Shown here: positions 52,443-54,554 of the stretch, one piece after another
Layout of the letters: every line of letters starts with the position of its first letter
How positions within the stretch are numbered: position 1 is the first letter of the stretch
Position numbers and translations under genes: made by a program
Source of the DNA: Streptomyces brasiliensis
GTDB lineage: Bacteria > Actinomycetota > Actinomycetes > Streptomycetales > Streptomycetaceae
Assembly (NCBI RefSeq): GCF_014647875.1
Contig: NZ_BMQA01000044.1
Span: 1-54,554, forward strand
DNA: 54,554 bases
Direction: 5' to 3'
The notes under the pieces: generated by a model
Database searches by the model: none
The model's input: only the letters and a program-made list of their open reading frames with translations
Told to the model about the DNA's origin: nothing

Positions 52443-52460
52443 GACCGTTCGGCGGGTGGG

Positions 52461-52527
52461 CGTGGGGGTTCGGCGCGCCAACGCGGCGGGAGCCGCACGG
52501 GGAACACGGCCCCGCGCCCCTTCGGGC
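52461..52527. repeat. Intergenic repeat, copy 2
   Basis: Shares the order of blocks with 21324-21387: GGCGCGCCAACGCGGCGG, GAGCCGCA, AACACGGCCCCGCGCCCC, TTCGGG. It lies between convergent genes (carbonic anhydrase and DedA), as copy 1 does. Confidence 0.6.
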
Positions 52528-52529
52528 CT

Positions 52530-53174
52530 CTAGTCACCCACGCCGACCGGCTCCGCCTCCTGCCGGGATTCCTGTGCCTTCTTCGCCTTGCGCCTGATGA
52601 GCAGCATGGACGTCAGGCCGATTAGGAGTGCCGCGACCAGGCCCAGGTACGAGAACCTCTTCAGCCAGTCCTCGGCCACGATGCCCACGTAGTAGATGAC
52701 CGCCGTCGTGCCGCCGGCCCAGCAGATGCCGCCCAGCAGGTTGGCGGTCAGGAACTTCCAGTACGGCATGTGGAGCACACCCGCGAGCGGGCCGGCGAAG
52801 ATACGGAGCAGGGCGACGAAGCGGCCGAAGAAGACCGCCCACATGCCCCACTTCTCGAAGGACCGCTCGGCGGTGGCGACGTGCCCCTCGCTGAAGTGCC
52901 TGGGGAACTTCCTGCCCAGCCAGGCGAGCAGCGGGCGTCCGCCCTTGCGGCCGATGACGTAGCCGATGGAGTCGCCGATCACGGCGCCGGCCGTCGCGCA
53001 CACACCCAGGACGACCGGGTTGATGCCGGAGTGCTGGGAGGACAACAGCGCCGCCGAGACCAGGACGATCTCGCCCGGCAGCGGGATGCCCAGGCTCTCC
53101 AGCCCGATCACCAGGCCCACCAGGGCGTAGACGGCGGCCGCGGGCACGGTGTCGAGCCATTCCTGGACGTGCAA
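52530..53174 (-). CDS. DedA-family membrane protein
   Basis: 214 residues. Hydrophobic segments include AVYALVGLVIGLESLGIPLP with GEIVLVSAALL (the DedA E-x3-P-x-P-G-E region). The family motif GDSIGYVIGRKGGRPLLAWL and FFGRFVALLRIFAGPLAGVL (F-GRF-P-R) is followed by MPYWKFLTANLLGGICWAGG. DedA/VTT proteins take part in phospholipid or undecaprenyl-phosphate flipping; the exact substrate here is not evident. Confidence 0.93.
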   Translation of the reverse strand: MHVQEWLDTVPAAAVYALVGLVIGLESLGIPLPGEIVLVSAALLSSQHSGINPVVLGVCATAGAVIGDSIGYVIGRKGGRPLLAWLGRKFPRHFSEGHVATAERSFEKWGMWAVFFGRFVALLRIFAGPLAGVLHMPYWKFLTANLLGGICWAGGTTAVIYYVGIVAEDWLKRFSYLGLVAALLIGLTSMLLIRRKAKKAQESRQEAEPVGVGD

Positions 53175-53422
53175 CGCCGGTTCCTCCCCAGTCGCGTGCT
53201 TTTTCCCGGGGCGCGCTTCGCGGAGCGCACCTACGGGAAGGCTACCTGGTCACCGGTGGCACGCGGTGTCCGCGAGCCTGCCGTGCGGCACCGTTCCGCC
53301 GACCGTCCTTCGGTTTTCGGACATCCGCCAGTCATCCGGAGCGGGAAAGCTCCCCGCGGTCTCCCCGCCTCGCTTCCCCAGGTCGTCCGCGTGCGGCCCG
53401 ATGTGGAAGGACGACGTGCCCC

Positions 53423-54466
53423 GTGTCCTCACTGTCCCCGGTGTCCGCACCGCCCTCCGACTCCCCGCTCGCCCCGCTGTCCCCGCTCACGGCGGCCTGC
53501 CCCGACGCCCCGGCCGCTCCCCCGGCGTCCTTCATGGCGGCCCGCCCCGTCCGCCTCGCCGTGTGCCTCGCTCCCCTCGTCCTGGTCGTGGTCTGGGGGC
53601 TGCTCAACCGGCCCCTGATGTACGAGGGCGTCACCCGGATGGCTTCGGCCGATCCGGGGTGGCTGCTGGCCGGGGTGGGCTTCACCTGCCTGGGCTGGGT
53701 CGCCGCCTCCTGCGTACGGCAGGGCGCGCTTCCTGAGCGGTTGCCACCGGGGCTGCTGCTGGCGTCGCAGTTCGCCGCCGGCGCCGCGAACCACGCGCTG
53801 CCCGCGGGCATCGGCGCGCATGCCGTCACCCTGCGCTTCCTGCGCGGGCGCGGGATCCCGCTCGACCGGGCCACCGCCTCGCTCGCCCTGTACTCCCTGG
53901 TCAAGCCGATCGCCAAGACGATCGTGCTCGTGGTGTTCCTGGCGGCCTCCCCGGCGGGACAGCGGCTCGGTGAACTGGTCCCGGACGGGCGCACCCTGGT
54001 GACGGTGCTCGCCGCCGTCGCCACCGCGCTCACCGTCGCGGGCGTGCTCCTGACGGTCGTACGGCCGTTGCGCCGTCCGGTGACCACGCTGCTGCGCACC
54101 GCCCTCGCCGACGCGCGACTGCTGCACACCCGGCCCTGGCGGGTGCTCGCGCTGTGGGGCGGGGCGGCGGCGATGCCACTGCTCCAGGCGTGTGTGGTCG
54201 CCTCGGTGGGGGCCGCCATGGGGCTGCCCCTGTCGTGGGCCGAGGTGATCCTCGCGTTCCTGGCGGCGGGCACCGCCGTGGGGGCCGTGCCCGCGCCGGG
54301 CGGGCTCGCGGTGGACGCCGCGCTGGTGTTCACGCTGGTGGCGTTCGGCTCCCCGCTGGCCGTCGCGACGGCGACCGTGATCGGGTTCCGGGTGCTGACG
54401 GACTGGGTGCCGCTGCTGCCGGGCGCGCTGGTGCTGTCGGCGCTGATCCGCACCAAGGTGCTTTGA
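53423..54466 (+). CDS. Flippase-like membrane protein (LPG synthase TM / AglD-MprF domain)
   Basis: 347 residues from GTG 53423. A proline/serine-rich N-terminus of about 40 residues is followed by about 8 hydrophobic helices: LAVCLAPLVLVVVWGLLNRP, ASQFAAGAANHALPAGIGAH (the characteristic N-x-x-P-x-G-x-G motif) and AEVILAFLAAGTAVGAVPAP followed by GGLAVDAALVF. This matches the UPF0104/MprF flippase-like domain without the synthase half. Substrate unknown. Confidence 0.85.
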   Translation: MSSLSPVSAPPSDSPLAPLSPLTAACPDAPAAPPASFMAARPVRLAVCLAPLVLVVVWGLLNRPLMYEGVTRMASADPGWLLAGVGFTCLGWVAASCVRQGALPERLPPGLLLASQFAAGAANHALPAGIGAHAVTLRFLRGRGIPLDRATASLALYSLVKPIAKTIVLVVFLAASPAGQRLGELVPDGRTLVTVLAAVATALTVAGVLLTVVRPLRRPVTTLLRTALADARLLHTRPWRVLALWGGAAAMPLLQACVVASVGAAMGLPLSWAEVILAFLAAGTAVGAVPAPGGLAVDAALVFTLVAFGSPLAVATATVIGFRVLTDWVPLLPGALVLSALIRTKVL

Positions 54467-54471
54467 AGGCT

Positions 54472-54541
54472 CCCCCGCTTTGAAGGCGGGGGATTCCCGT
54501 CCGGCCTTGCGGCCGGACGCCCCTTGCGGGGCGCCTTCGGG
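54472..54541. other. Cluster of stem-loops at the right edge
   Basis: Consecutive hairpins: CCCCCGC/GCGGGGG (54472-54478/54486-54492), CGTCCGGCC/GGCCGGACG (54498-54506/54511-54519) with a TTGC loop, and CGCCCC/GGGGCG (54518-54523/54528-54533) with a TTGC loop. It may be a terminator cluster or the end of an IS200/IS605-like element that continues beyond the window. Confidence 0.5.
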
Positions 54542-54554
54542 CGTGTGTGGGGAT

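Noticed and set aside
1..54554. Secondary-metabolite gene cluster or phage-defence island
   Set aside because: No PKS, NRPS, terpene or RiPP core genes and no restriction, CBASS, retron or similar defence gene was recognisable.

Overview
The window is very GC-rich, with strong third-position G/C bias and GTG/TTG starts. Gene families typical of Streptomyces are present: tandem SWIM-finger and DUF6493 genes, an LAL-type LuxR regulator, divergent Lrp pairs, and one leucine TTA codon in a secreted protease. It is best read as a Streptomyces chromosome segment in which conserved genes alternate with accessory, partly decayed blocks. All statements come from reading the sequence; no database search was run.

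Region 1 (1-5142): the 3' end of ilvC, then a detoxification-type accessory block. It holds remnants of a luciferase-like monooxygenase, a nitroreductase and a TetR regulator, plus intact genes for a TetR regulator, an MFS efflux pump and a flavin-dependent monooxygenase. Four near-identical 18-bp palindromes lie in front of the regulator and in front of the pump, which suggests one TetR regulon.

Region 2 (5143-9150): a complete transposon-like unit of two tyrosine recombinases and a small DUF6262/TnpC-like protein, bounded by 27-bp near-perfect inverted repeats. Its right end abuts a phoD gene lacking its 5' part, so the junction marks a deletion or rearrangement.

Region 3 (9147-28288): mostly conserved genes. 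These are the phoD 3' part, a SWIM-finger/DUF6493 operon, an ACT-GNAT protein, a PLP trans-sulfuration enzyme with divergent Lrp, a DUF885 peptidase, Imm21, rhodanese with divergent Lrp, sbcDC, YigZ, SixA with a CysRS-like protein, and a CoA-binding protein.

Region 4 (28340-39208): an island with a GntR regulator and an operon for catabolism of a galactosamine-type sugar: KbaZ-like subunit, AgaS-like SIS protein, BadF-type kinase, DMT permease and class II aldolase. Decayed genes and IS remnants surround it. Diverged copies of the CoA-binding gene 3' end plus a decayed antisense neighbour occur on both sides.

Region 5 (39392-47342): a large LAL regulator, a 30-bp tandem repeat, a lone tRNA T-arm-like motif, a 1368-residue secreted subtilase with a TTA codon, and a permease relic.

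Region 6 (47385-54554): ArsR with a CDF metal exporter, YbaK-like protein, XRE-cupin regulator with divergent EamA transporter, hexapeptide acyltransferase with divergent gamma-carbonic anhydrase, DedA, a flippase-like membrane protein, and stem-loops at the right edge.
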